Shown piece after piece: positions 18,028-25,323 of a stretch of 61,766 nucleotides of DNA (position 1 is the stretch's first letter; every line of letters begins with the position of its first letter). This DNA comes from Shewanella fidelis ATCC BAA-318. Its GTDB lineage: Bacteria; Pseudomonadota; Gammaproteobacteria; Enterobacterales; Shewanellaceae. Under the pieces are notes generated by a model, which did not search any database, had not been told where the DNA came from, and saw only the letters and a list, made by a program, of their open reading frames with translations. The position numbers and the translations under genes were made by a program. The DNA is taken from contig NZ_KI912459.1 of NCBI RefSeq assembly GCF_000518605.1, positions 303,468-365,233 of the forward strand, written 5' to 3'.

Positions 18028-18375
18028 CATGGAGCGGTGGAATATTTTTGCGTGACAGTATTAAGGTCTTTAGCGGATTTACTTACGTTGCAACAAAGGC
18101 TGAGAGGGTCGTTTGATTCTAAAGCTTGGCCTTCTAAATACGAAAACAATTCAACTTTACAACTAGATTCTAGAAAAATCTAGATCTATGTTTTAGTTTG
18201 TTTGGATTTACCTTGTCAGGCAGTTTTTATTATTCTACTTGGCAGGGCTGCTGGTATTTTAGTGAGCGATCGTCCTAGGGCGTAGAAACTGTTTAACATT
18301 TAACAAATGTGGGTCTAAAACAAGACTTGTTATCAACTGAGTGTTATTTTACTTGGACACTTTTAAGGTTTTAAG
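18028..18375. other. Intergenic region between rmlB and ugd
   Basis: About 350 bp with no credible gene. It includes TCTAGA hexamers at about 18169-18183 and a single GTCCTAGGGC near 18271-18280 that resembles a degenerate copy of the CTAG-containing repeat family found on the other side of ugd. It probably contains a promoter for ugd. Confidence 0.5.
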
Positions 18376-19542
18376 ATGAAAATTGCTATAGCAGGTACAG
18401 GCTATGTTGGTCTGTCAAACGCAGTATTATTGGCGCAGAAAAATTCCGTCATGGCTGTTGATATTGTTGCTGAAAAAGTAGAGAAGATTAATCAAGGGAA
18501 GTCACCGATAGCAGATGCCGAGATTGAAGAATACCTACAAAATCACAAGTTAGATTTAACAGCAACCATTGATAAGCAATTAGCCTATCAAGACGCGAAT
18601 TATGTGATTATTGCAACACCCACTGATTATGACACTGAATCAAACTATTTCAATACTGGATCCGTTGAAGCTGTTATCCAAGATGTATTAGCGATTAACC
18701 CTAAAGCGGTCATGGTGATAAAGTCGACTGTCCCTGTAGGTTATACTGAGTCTATTAAGCAAAAGTTTAATACTCAGAATATTATTTTCTCACCGGAGTT
18801 TTTACGTGAAGGTCGTGCGTTATATGATAACCTACACCCTTCACGTATTATTATCGGTGAGCGTTCTGAGCGCGCAGAATTATTTGCTAACTTACTTAGC
18901 GATGCTGCAATCAAAGAAAACATCGATATTCTTTTTACTGATTCAACTGAAGCTGAAGCGGTTAAACTATTTTCAAATACTTTCCTTGCGATGCGCGTAG
19001 CGTATTTCAATGAGCTAGACAGTTACGCCGAGTGTCATGGTTTAGACTCACGCCAAATTATTGAAGGTGTAGGGCTAGACCCACGTATTGGTGGTCATTA
19101 TAACAATCCATCTTTCGGCTATGGTGGGTACTGTTTACCAAAAGACACTAAGCAGTTACGTGCTAATTATGCAGATGTACCGAACAGTTTAATAAGCGCA
19201 ATTGTTGACGCTAACTCTACCCGCAAAGACTTTATTGCAGATTCGATTATTAAAAAACAACCAAAAGTTGTGGGTGTTTATCGACTCATTATGAAGTCAG
19301 GCTCCGATAACTTTAGAGCGTCTTCTATTCAAGGCATTATGAAGCGCATAAAAGCTAAGGGTATCGAAGTCGTGGTATTTGAGCCGGTATTAAACGAGCC
19401 TGACTTTTTTAATTCACGTGTTATTGAAGATCTTGCTGAGTTTAAGGAGATGTCAGATGTCATTGTATCTAACCGTATGGTAGATGATTTGGCGGATGTT
19501 GCTGGTAAGGTTTATACCCGTGATCTGTTTGGGTCGGATTGA
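18376..19542 (+). CDS. ugd: UDP-glucose 6-dehydrogenase
   Basis: A 388-residue enzyme that oxidises UDP-glucose to UDP-glucuronate with two NAD+. It has the N-terminal GxGYVG motif (IAIAGTGYVGLSNAVLLA), the SPEFLREGRALYDN strand, and the catalytic-cysteine loop FGYGGYCLPKDTKQL (Cys253). Length and layout match the short bacterial Ugd form. With the UDP-glucuronate 4-epimerase at 19960 and galU at 52438 it gives a full route from glucose-1-phosphate to UDP-galacturonate. Immediately after the stop begins a CTAG repeat island. Confidence 0.95.
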   Translation: MKIAIAGTGYVGLSNAVLLAQKNSVMAVDIVAEKVEKINQGKSPIADAEIEEYLQNHKLDLTATIDKQLAYQDANYVIIATPTDYDTESNYFNTGSVEAVIQDVLAINPKAVMVIKSTVPVGYTESIKQKFNTQNIIFSPEFLREGRALYDNLHPSRIIIGERSERAELFANLLSDAAIKENIDILFTDSTEAEAVKLFSNTFLAMRVAYFNELDSYAECHGLDSRQIIEGVGLDPRIGGHYNNPSFGYGGYCLPKDTKQLRANYADVPNSLISAIVDANSTRKDFIADSIIKKQPKVVGVYRLIMKSGSDNFRASSIQGIMKRIKAKGIEVVVFEPVLNEPDFFNSRVIEDLAEFKEMSDVIVSNRMVDDLADVAGKVYTRDLFGSD

Positions 19543-19549
19543 TTTGAAG

Positions 19550-19936
19550 AAGGTCCTAGGGAAAAAAGGTCCTAGGTCCTAGGAAAAGCTGAGACTGAAA
19601 AGCGGAACTGCCTTTGGCCTTACGGATAACGGAACGTTCGCTGGCTCACTTACTGAACGCTTCGCTGACGGTTAAAGGCTGGGAAGGTCCTAGGTCTTAG
19701 GGCCTAGGGAAAGAAAGGTCCTAGGTCCTAGGAAAAGCTAAGACTGAAAAGCGGAACGGCCTTTGGCCTTACGGATAACGGAACGTTTCGCTGACGGTTA
19801 AAGGCTGAGAAGGTCCTAGGAAAGCAGGTTCTAGGTAAAAGCTAAGACCGAAAAGTGGAACGGCCTTTGGCTTTGCGGATAACGGAACGCTGCGCTGACG
19901 GTTAAAGGCTAAGAAGGTCCTAGGCCCTAGAACCTT
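19550..19936. repeat. Repeat island 1: CTAG heptamers flanking three copies of a roughly 76-100 bp module
   Basis: Starts with AAGGTCCTAGG 8 bp after the ugd stop and ends with CTAGAACCTT, an inverted counterpart, 24 bp before the epimerase start. Inside are three direct copies (about 19583-19682, 19733-19808 and 19837-19912) of a module running from AAAAGCTRAGAC through CGGCCTTTGGCC and ACGGATAACGGAACG to CGCTGACGGTTAAAGGCT. Copies are separated by GGTCCTA/TAGGTCC heptamers. Copy 1 carries about 24 extra bases (around GGCTCACTTACTG). No open frame is conserved. Confidence 0.92.
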
Positions 19937-19959
19937 GTTTTTAAGAAAAAGAGATTTTT

Positions 19960-20970
19960 ATGAAATATTTAGTAACGGGTGCGGCAGGTTTTATTGGCTC
20001 TAAAGTAAGTGAGCGCTTATGTGCTGCAGGTCATGAGGTTGTTGGTATTGATAATATTAACGATTACTACGACGTTAATTTAAAACTGGATCGCCTTAAA
20101 AACCTAGAGCCACAGGCTCTTTTTTCATTTCAGAAGTTAGACTTAGCTGACAGAGAAGCCATTGCTACATTGTTCGCAGAGCAAAGCTTCGATAGAGTTA
20201 TCCATCTGGCAGCGCAAGCTGGCGTGCGTTACTCAATTGATAATCCTATGGCTTATGCTGATAGTAACTTGGTTGGACATTTAACTATTCTTGAAGGTTG
20301 TCGTCAGCACAAAATTCAACATTTGGTCTATGCCTCTTCAAGCTCTGTTTATGGCCTGAATTCTAAAATGCCATTTTCAACTGATGACAGTGTTGATCAT
20401 CCTATCTCACTGTATGCCGCGACTAAAAAAGCCAATGAGTTGATGTCGCATACATACTCACACCTTTATGGTGTACCAACTACCGGTCTGCGTTTCTTTA
20501 CTGTCTATGGTCCTTGGGGGCGCCCTGATATGGCGTTACTGAAATTCACTAATAAGATAGTGAAGGGTGAGGCGATTGATGTTTATAACCATGGTAATCT
20601 CAGCCGCGATTTCACTTATATTGATGATATCGTTGAAGGCATCATTCGTATTCAAGATAGTATCCCAGCGCCTAATCCAGATTGGAATGCCGCTGAAGCA
20701 ACACCAGCAACAAGTTCTGCGCCGTATCGAGTATTTAACATTGGTAATGGCAGTCCAGTTAAGTTAATGGATTATATCTCTGCACTCGAGAAGTCGTTGG
20801 GTATCGAAGCCATTAAAAACATGATGGATATGCAGCCTGGTGACGTACATTCAACTTGGGCTGATACCGAAGACTTATTCAAGACCGTAGGTTATAAGCC
20901 ACAAACTAGCGTTGAAGATGGCGTGCAGAAGTTTGTTGAGTGGTATAAAGAGTATTATCTTAAAAGCTAA
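19960..20970 (+). CDS. UDP-glucuronate 4-epimerase (UDP-galacturonate forming)
   Basis: A 336-residue NAD-dependent epimerase. It has VTGAAGFIGSKVSERL at the N-terminus, HLAAQAGVRYSIDNP (the Arg-containing motif typical of uronic-acid epimerases), SSSSVYGLNSKMPF, and the catalytic Tyr152-Lys156 in SLYAATKKANE. RFFTVYGPWGRPDMA is strongly conserved in the LpsL/WbnF/CapI group, which interconverts UDP-GlcA and UDP-GalA. It follows ugd, whose product is its substrate, though a repeat island separates the two. A repeat heptamer cluster also starts right after its stop. Confidence 0.92.
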   Translation: MKYLVTGAAGFIGSKVSERLCAAGHEVVGIDNINDYYDVNLKLDRLKNLEPQALFSFQKLDLADREAIATLFAEQSFDRVIHLAAQAGVRYSIDNPMAYADSNLVGHLTILEGCRQHKIQHLVYASSSSVYGLNSKMPFSTDDSVDHPISLYAATKKANELMSHTYSHLYGVPTTGLRFFTVYGPWGRPDMALLKFTNKIVKGEAIDVYNHGNLSRDFTYIDDIVEGIIRIQDSIPAPNPDWNAAEATPATSSAPYRVFNIGNGSPVKLMDYISALEKSLGIEAIKNMMDMQPGDVHSTWADTEDLFKTVGYKPQTSVEDGVQKFVEWYKEYYLKS

Positions 20971-20972
20971 GA

Positions 20973-21409
20973 AAGGTCCTAGGGAAAGCAGGTCCTAGGA
21001 AAGCAGATTCTTATGTAGGTTGGCATTTATACCATCAGCTCTTTTGGTATATGTATAATGTTGATGGGCTAAAACTTATAAAGCGGAACGGCCTGTGGCC
21101 TTACGGAACACTTCGTTCACGGAGCACGGAGCGCTTCGCTTACGGTTAAAGGCTAAGAAGGGCGCTGCGCTTAGAGGACGTGACTACGTCACTGCGAGAG
21201 CGTCACGTTGCGACTTCTAGATTTTAGGTTAAAGCTAAGATGGTAGAAGCTGAGACGGAAAACGAAACGGCTTCTTCGGCCTTACGGAATACTTCGTCTT
21301 GCCTTTGCTTGTGATTCTTTTAAGCTTATACCGTCAGCGCAGCGTTCTGTGAGTGAGCCTGTGAACGTTCCGTCTTCCGTGAGCGAAGTGCCCTAGTATC
21401 TAGAACCTT
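20973..21409. repeat. Repeat island 2: same family, rearranged, with an inverted module copy
   Basis: Begins with AAGGTCCTAGG 2 bp after the epimerase stop and ends with CTAGAACCTT 29 bp before rmlC, the same two ends as island 1. It contains a direct module (about 21078-21162: AAGCGGAACGGCC ... CTTACGGTTAAAGGCTAAGAAG), a partial module at about 21236-21300, and an inverted long-form copy at about 21328-21380 whose reverse complement carries ACGGAACGTTCACAGGCTCACT, matching the long copy 1 of island 1. No gene is present. Confidence 0.88.
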
Positions 21410-21438
21410 CTTTTACTACGTTATTTCACAAGAGCATT

Positions 21439-21978
21439 ATGAAATTAATCCCGACTTCAATTCCAGATGTGCTGTTGTTCGAGCCGCAACTCTTTGGCGA
21501 TGAGCGTGGCTTTTTTATGGAAACCTTTCGTCAATCTGAGTTTGAATCTTTGTTTACTCAGGCTGGGTGCGTTTGCCCGACTTTCGTACAAGAGAACATG
21601 AGCCGTTCGCAAAAACATGTGTTACGTGGCTTGCATTATCAAGTACAACAAGCTCAGGGAAAGCTAATTAGGGTAACAGCGGGAAGTATTTTTGATGTTG
21701 CAGTAGATATTCGTAAAGATTCAAAAACATACGGGCAGTGGTTCTCGCAAGTACTCTCGGCTGACAATAAGTTGCAGATGTATATTCCGCCAGGCTTTGC
21801 TCATGGTTTTTATACCTTAAGTGATTATGCTGACATCATTTATAAATGTACCGATTACTATGCACCAGAATTTGAACGAACTTTAGCTTGGAATGATCCA
21901 CTGCTTGCTATTGATTGGCCAATAGCGCAGGGCATTGAGCCTATACTCTCCGACAAAGATAGAGCGGCAATGGCCTAG
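21439..21978 (+). CDS. rmlC: dTDP-4-dehydrorhamnose 3,5-epimerase
   Basis: A 179-residue cupin enzyme. FGDERGFFMETFRQSEFE opens the typical RmlC fold, HVLRGLHYQVQQAQGKL contains the catalytic His, and MYIPPGFAHGFYTLSDYAD is the second signature. Size is standard. It performs the double epimerisation in dTDP-L-rhamnose synthesis after RmlB. It is the last plus-strand gene before the convergent second polysaccharide locus and ends 32 bp from the tail of the minus-strand glycerophosphotransferase gene. Confidence 0.95.
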   Translation: MKLIPTSIPDVLLFEPQLFGDERGFFMETFRQSEFESLFTQAGCVCPTFVQENMSRSQKHVLRGLHYQVQQAQGKLIRVTAGSIFDVAVDIRKDSKTYGQWFSQVLSADNKLQMYIPPGFAHGFYTLSDYADIIYKCTDYYAPEFERTLAWNDPLLAIDWPIAQGIEPILSDKDRAAMA

Positions 21979-22009
21979 CTCTTTAAACATCTCTTGCTGT
22001 TCGTTAGCC

Positions 22010-23284
22010 TTACCTTTGCTGCTTTAGCGCTGTTTCTAATGCGCTAAAAGCATTACCTCGATTTTTCCCATCTTTGCCCCAAAATAGCTGGCTCACCTCT
22101 TGATATGCTTGTTTATACAGCTCTATTTGATCAATCAATGATTGAGGTTGTAGCTGCTTAAGTAATTGCTCAAAACTGTTACATATTGGCGCGAACTCTG
22201 GCAGCTTGTTGGCGAACTCGTACATGTCGCGGCAATCTTGTAAGTAATCTTGCTCGTCAAAGCGGTAAAAACAGATGGCAGTACCAAGCGGTAAGGCGTC
22301 GATAAATAGCGATGAATAATCTGTGATCAGCAAATCTATCTGCTGCAAAATCCCATAAACATCTTCTAGGTTAGAAATATTAACGATATTGGCTAAATCC
22401 TCAAAGTCAGCCGCTAATGCGTTCTCATTGGGGTGCAAGCGTAACAGTAAAATTTGATTATTGAGCTTAAGATGATCCGATAATACTTGCCAGTCGAATG
22501 CTTGCAGATATGGGTTGCTAACTTGCTTGCTATCGCGCCATGAAGGTGCGTAAAGCATGACTTGTCGATCTTGAGTATTCAAAGCATCAAGCTGATTATT
22601 CGCTGAGCTTTTTAATAATGGTATTAAGTCAGTTTGTTGCTCAGGATAGTGCTGATAGTAATCAGTACGAGGGTTACTTGCCCTTATCAGTTTGGCACCA
22701 TTGGTTTTATTCGTTTCAAGCTTAAAGGCACTGCTAAAAACTTTGTCCATCAGTGGGCTTGGGCTCAGCATTAAGTCGGGTTTGATTAATTGCTGGTGGC
22801 TGATTAACCATTGCTTGAATTGAGGCCACTTTCCTTGAGGATTAAACACCTGCGCCATTGGCCCTGAGTTAATATCAAACTCAATTTTCTTCATTGGCAG
22901 CCCATGCCAAAGGTTTACTTTGAATGCTCCATTAGCTAGCCACTGATTAATATCGCCAATATAGCTGTTATAGAAATAGTACTTGGCGCTGAGGCAATGA
23001 AATATCCCTTTTGCAGACCAACGATAATAGGCTTCATGGCCTAAATTTATCTGTTGGCGCACTATCTCTTTATTACCACTGATCCAGATACTGCGCATAA
23101 ACTGCTGCTGTTGCCAGTGTAAATACAGATATTTACTATTGTCGCTAAAGCTATCTCGATAGCTGCCAAAAACTGCTTTGTGCTTGTTTCGCGGAAAAAG
23201 CACCACTAGGGTATAGATTAGCTTTCTAATACAAGCTTTTAGGTAATCCATTACTGTTAATCTATCACTTAGTGTTTGCGGCAT
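22010..23284 (-). CDS. CDP-glycerol:poly(glycerophosphate) glycerophosphotransferase-like (TagB/TagF family)
   Basis: A 424-residue protein of the CDP-glycerol glycerophosphotransferase family. Features are HGLPMKKIEFD (NLWHGLPMK holds the conserved His), RASNPRTDYYQ, VMLYAPSWRDS, LLRLHPNEN, and the donor-binding LLITDYSSLFIDALPLG. TagB adds one glycerol phosphate and TagF polymerises it in Gram-positive wall teichoic acid; TagF is longer, so a single-transfer role is more likely. The gene lies 12 bp downstream of tagD, which would make its donor, and is the last gene of the minus-strand operon. In a Gram-negative it probably decorates an exopolysaccharide with glycerol phosphate. Confidence 0.85.
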   Translation of the reverse strand: MPQTLSDRLTVMDYLKACIRKLIYTLVVLFPRNKHKAVFGSYRDSFSDNSKYLYLHWQQQQFMRSIWISGNKEIVRQQINLGHEAYYRWSAKGIFHCLSAKYYFYNSYIGDINQWLANGAFKVNLWHGLPMKKIEFDINSGPMAQVFNPQGKWPQFKQWLISHQQLIKPDLMLSPSPLMDKVFSSAFKLETNKTNGAKLIRASNPRTDYYQHYPEQQTDLIPLLKSSANNQLDALNTQDRQVMLYAPSWRDSKQVSNPYLQAFDWQVLSDHLKLNNQILLLRLHPNENALAADFEDLANIVNISNLEDVYGILQQIDLLITDYSSLFIDALPLGTAICFYRFDEQDYLQDCRDMYEFANKLPEFAPICNSFEQLLKQLQPQSLIDQIELYKQAYQEVSQLFWGKDGKNRGNAFSALETALKQQR

Positions 23285-23296
23285 TCTTTGCCCTTA

Positions 23297-23743
23297 TTAC
23301 TTATTAGTTTTGTTGTTTGGTGTACAAGCGTTATCGGTGTTTGCGCGGTCTGCTGGCTTTTTCGCTAAGCTGTTTTTGATCTCAGACGATGAGATCTCGC
23401 CTGTGCGATCTAAATAAACAACCTCACATAATAGGCCTAGCTCGTCAAACTCACCGCGCCAATCATCACCCATTCCAAATACACTCACATCGTAACGACA
23501 AATATCTTTCGCTTTTTGATCCCAACGAGTTTCAGGAATAACCATATCAACATATTGACAGGCTTCTACAATTTCACTTCTTTGTAGGTAGCTAAAAAAG
23601 GCGGCTTTGCCCTTTTTGGCATTAAACTCATCGGTAGATACAGCAACAATTAACTTATCACCTAAAGCTTTTAGACGTTTAAATAGACGTACGTGGCCGT
23701 AGTGAAACAGATCGAATGTACCGTAAGTAATAATAGTCTTCAT
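23297..23743 (-). CDS. tagD: Glycerol-3-phosphate cytidylyltransferase
   Basis: A 148-residue cytidylyltransferase. ITYGTFDLFHYGHVRL includes the HxGH nucleotide-binding motif (His14, His17), and the second signature RTGEISSSEIK is present near the C-terminus. It would make CDP-glycerol from glycerol-3-phosphate and CTP. Length is slightly above TagD (about 129) because of a polar tail rich in Asn and Lys. It sits immediately upstream of the TagB/F-like transferase, forming a two-gene CDP-glycerol module. Confidence 0.92.
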   Translation of the reverse strand: MKTIITYGTFDLFHYGHVRLFKRLKALGDKLIVAVSTDEFNAKKGKAAFFSYLQRSEIVEACQYVDMVIPETRWDQKAKDICRYDVSVFGMGDDWRGEFDELGLLCEVVYLDRTGEISSSEIKNSLAKKPADRANTDNACTPNNKTNK

Positions 23744-23819
23744 AACGATATTCTCCTGCGCAGTTTTGTTTATGTTTGCTCAATACAACGGATTGCGTGT
23801 TGGGTTGTTGCCATTTTAG

Positions 23820-25313
23820 TTACTGTAAGTCAGCACTGTAGTGGGCTTTTTTACCTCTATTAGGGCGTAAGTGGGTAACGAGTTTTAATAGCTGCTGCCT
23901 AGTTGTTAGCTGGGCAAATTCGGCTTCAATCAGCGCTTGCTCTTCTTCCGGAATATGCTTGCTTGTTTGTAGTTGTATTGGCCCGTAGAGGCCGTAGTGC
24001 ATTAGAGGCGCTTTAGCCTGCTGAAGTTGCTGGAGTAGGCTTGTACTGCTAGCTGCTGAATGGTTAGTTTTAGTTGGCGTTGTTTTTATCGAATTAAATG
24101 GACTACGACCAAAAAGGTTTAGTTTTCCGCTTATCACAAGGGGCAACTGAGGTAGGCGGCTGATAGCCGGATAATTTAGGTTGAGACGCCAGCTAGAGAT
24201 AACCTGCTTATTCAGCGTTAATACCTCTTTATAAAGCGGCTGTTTAGGTTTGTGAAATACAGCAGCTAGTAGGAGCAAAGGGCTTAATAACAAGCTGATA
24301 AAAAGCAATAGGGCTGCAGCGAGTTGTTGACTAAAGCTAGCTTTGCGATGCACTTGAATAGGCTCATTTTTTGATAGTAAGCTGTCGTCGTTAAGCTCAA
24401 TATAGCCGCCAGTCTTTGCAGAGATAAGTAGCGAATTACAGATTATCGCATCGCTTACATCTAAGTTTTGGCCGATATAGCTGTTGTCTAAAATAATGCA
24501 GTTTTTTAGCTGGCAACCTTTATCTACGATGCAGTTGTGGCCTATCACAACGCTTTGTTGCATAGTAACGCTAGCGTCAATCCAACTGTTGTCTCCTATC
24601 ACTCCCCATGCATTTTGGGTTCTTAATTCGCCAGTTTTGGCTTTGGCACCGATATAAAACCCAAGCTGTTGAGCTGCACTGCTGTGAAAAAGGCCATTGG
24701 GAATACAACCTGTCACCTTAGCCTTTGCCATGCATTGGTTGGCGAGCACATAGTTATCTAGGGTGTTGAGCATGAAACAGTTGCCATGTAGCACTTGGGT
24801 AACGCTATCAAAATTGACTTTGTCTATTAGCGTGCTGCTATCAATTAAGGGCCAGTTTAATGCATCTGTATAATCGGCTGCAGCAGGCAGCATCATTAAG
24901 CCTGCGTTTTGGTTATTTATTTTGGCAATAACTAAACTGCTTGGTATTTGTTGGCTGAAAGAAACGAACGATTTTATGCTTGGACTGCGTAGCATGTCCG
25001 CTCTAGCAAGCAGTATCGACTCTGTTTTATCCAGCGACAATCGCGGTAATATTTCAGATGCAAGTTCTTGGTCGCGACATAGAAAGTAGTCCACGCTTAA
25101 GCCCCAGCGTTCGCCAGTGCCTACTAAGCTTTTTAACTGACTCACCTGCGATGAGATAACCAATTTGACTTGTTTTATGCCCGCGTTGGCTAAATCCTCT
25201 AGGGTGTACTCAATCACGCTTTTATTACTTACAGGTAGTAATGCCGGACAGTAAAAGTTGTTTAAAGGCATCAACTCATGACCATTACGGTTTGCAAAAA
25301 CGACTGCTTGCAT
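23820..25313 (-). CDS. Double pseudoenzyme: nucleotidyltransferase-like domain, beta-helix repeats and degenerate phosphoglycosyl-transferase tail
   Basis: A 497-residue protein, starting at the ATG at 25313 because AAGGAG is correctly placed before it (an ATG 30 bp upstream lacks one). Residues 1-220 resemble sugar nucleotidyltransferases (LLPVSNKSVIEYTLEDLANA), but the Gly-rich GxGTRL loop reads NRNGHEL and the catalytic Lys of the PKPLLP motif is Ala (CPALLP). About 228-300 are left-handed beta-helix-like repeats. A membrane segment (331-353, with a central Ser-Pro) and a tail with ISRLPQLPLVISGKLNLFG mimic the phosphoglycosyl-transferase active-site block, but the Asp-Glu pair is Ser385-Arg386. 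It is probably a scaffold or regulator. It overlaps no gene: the upstream stop is 10 bp before its ATG. Confidence 0.72.
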   Translation of the reverse strand: MQAVVFANRNGHELMPLNNFYCPALLPVSNKSVIEYTLEDLANAGIKQVKLVISSQVSQLKSLVGTGERWGLSVDYFLCRDQELASEILPRLSLDKTESILLARADMLRSPSIKSFVSFSQQIPSSLVIAKINNQNAGLMMLPAAADYTDALNWPLIDSSTLIDKVNFDSVTQVLHGNCFMLNTLDNYVLANQCMAKAKVTGCIPNGLFHSSAAQQLGFYIGAKAKTGELRTQNAWGVIGDNSWIDASVTMQQSVVIGHNCIVDKGCQLKNCIILDNSYIGQNLDVSDAIICNSLLISAKTGGYIELNDDSLLSKNEPIQVHRKASFSQQLAAALLLFISLLLSPLLLLAAVFHKPKQPLYKEVLTLNKQVISSWRLNLNYPAISRLPQLPLVISGKLNLFGRSPFNSIKTTPTKTNHSAASSTSLLQQLQQAKAPLMHYGLYGPIQLQTSKHIPEEEQALIEAEFAQLTTRQQLLKLVTHLRPNRGKKAHYSADLQ

Positions 25314-25323
25314 AAGCTGCTCC

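Noticed and set aside
18028..18375. A remnant of a lost rml gene between rmlB and ugd
   Set aside because: No reading frame in this gap shows any rmlA, rmlC or rmlD motif.
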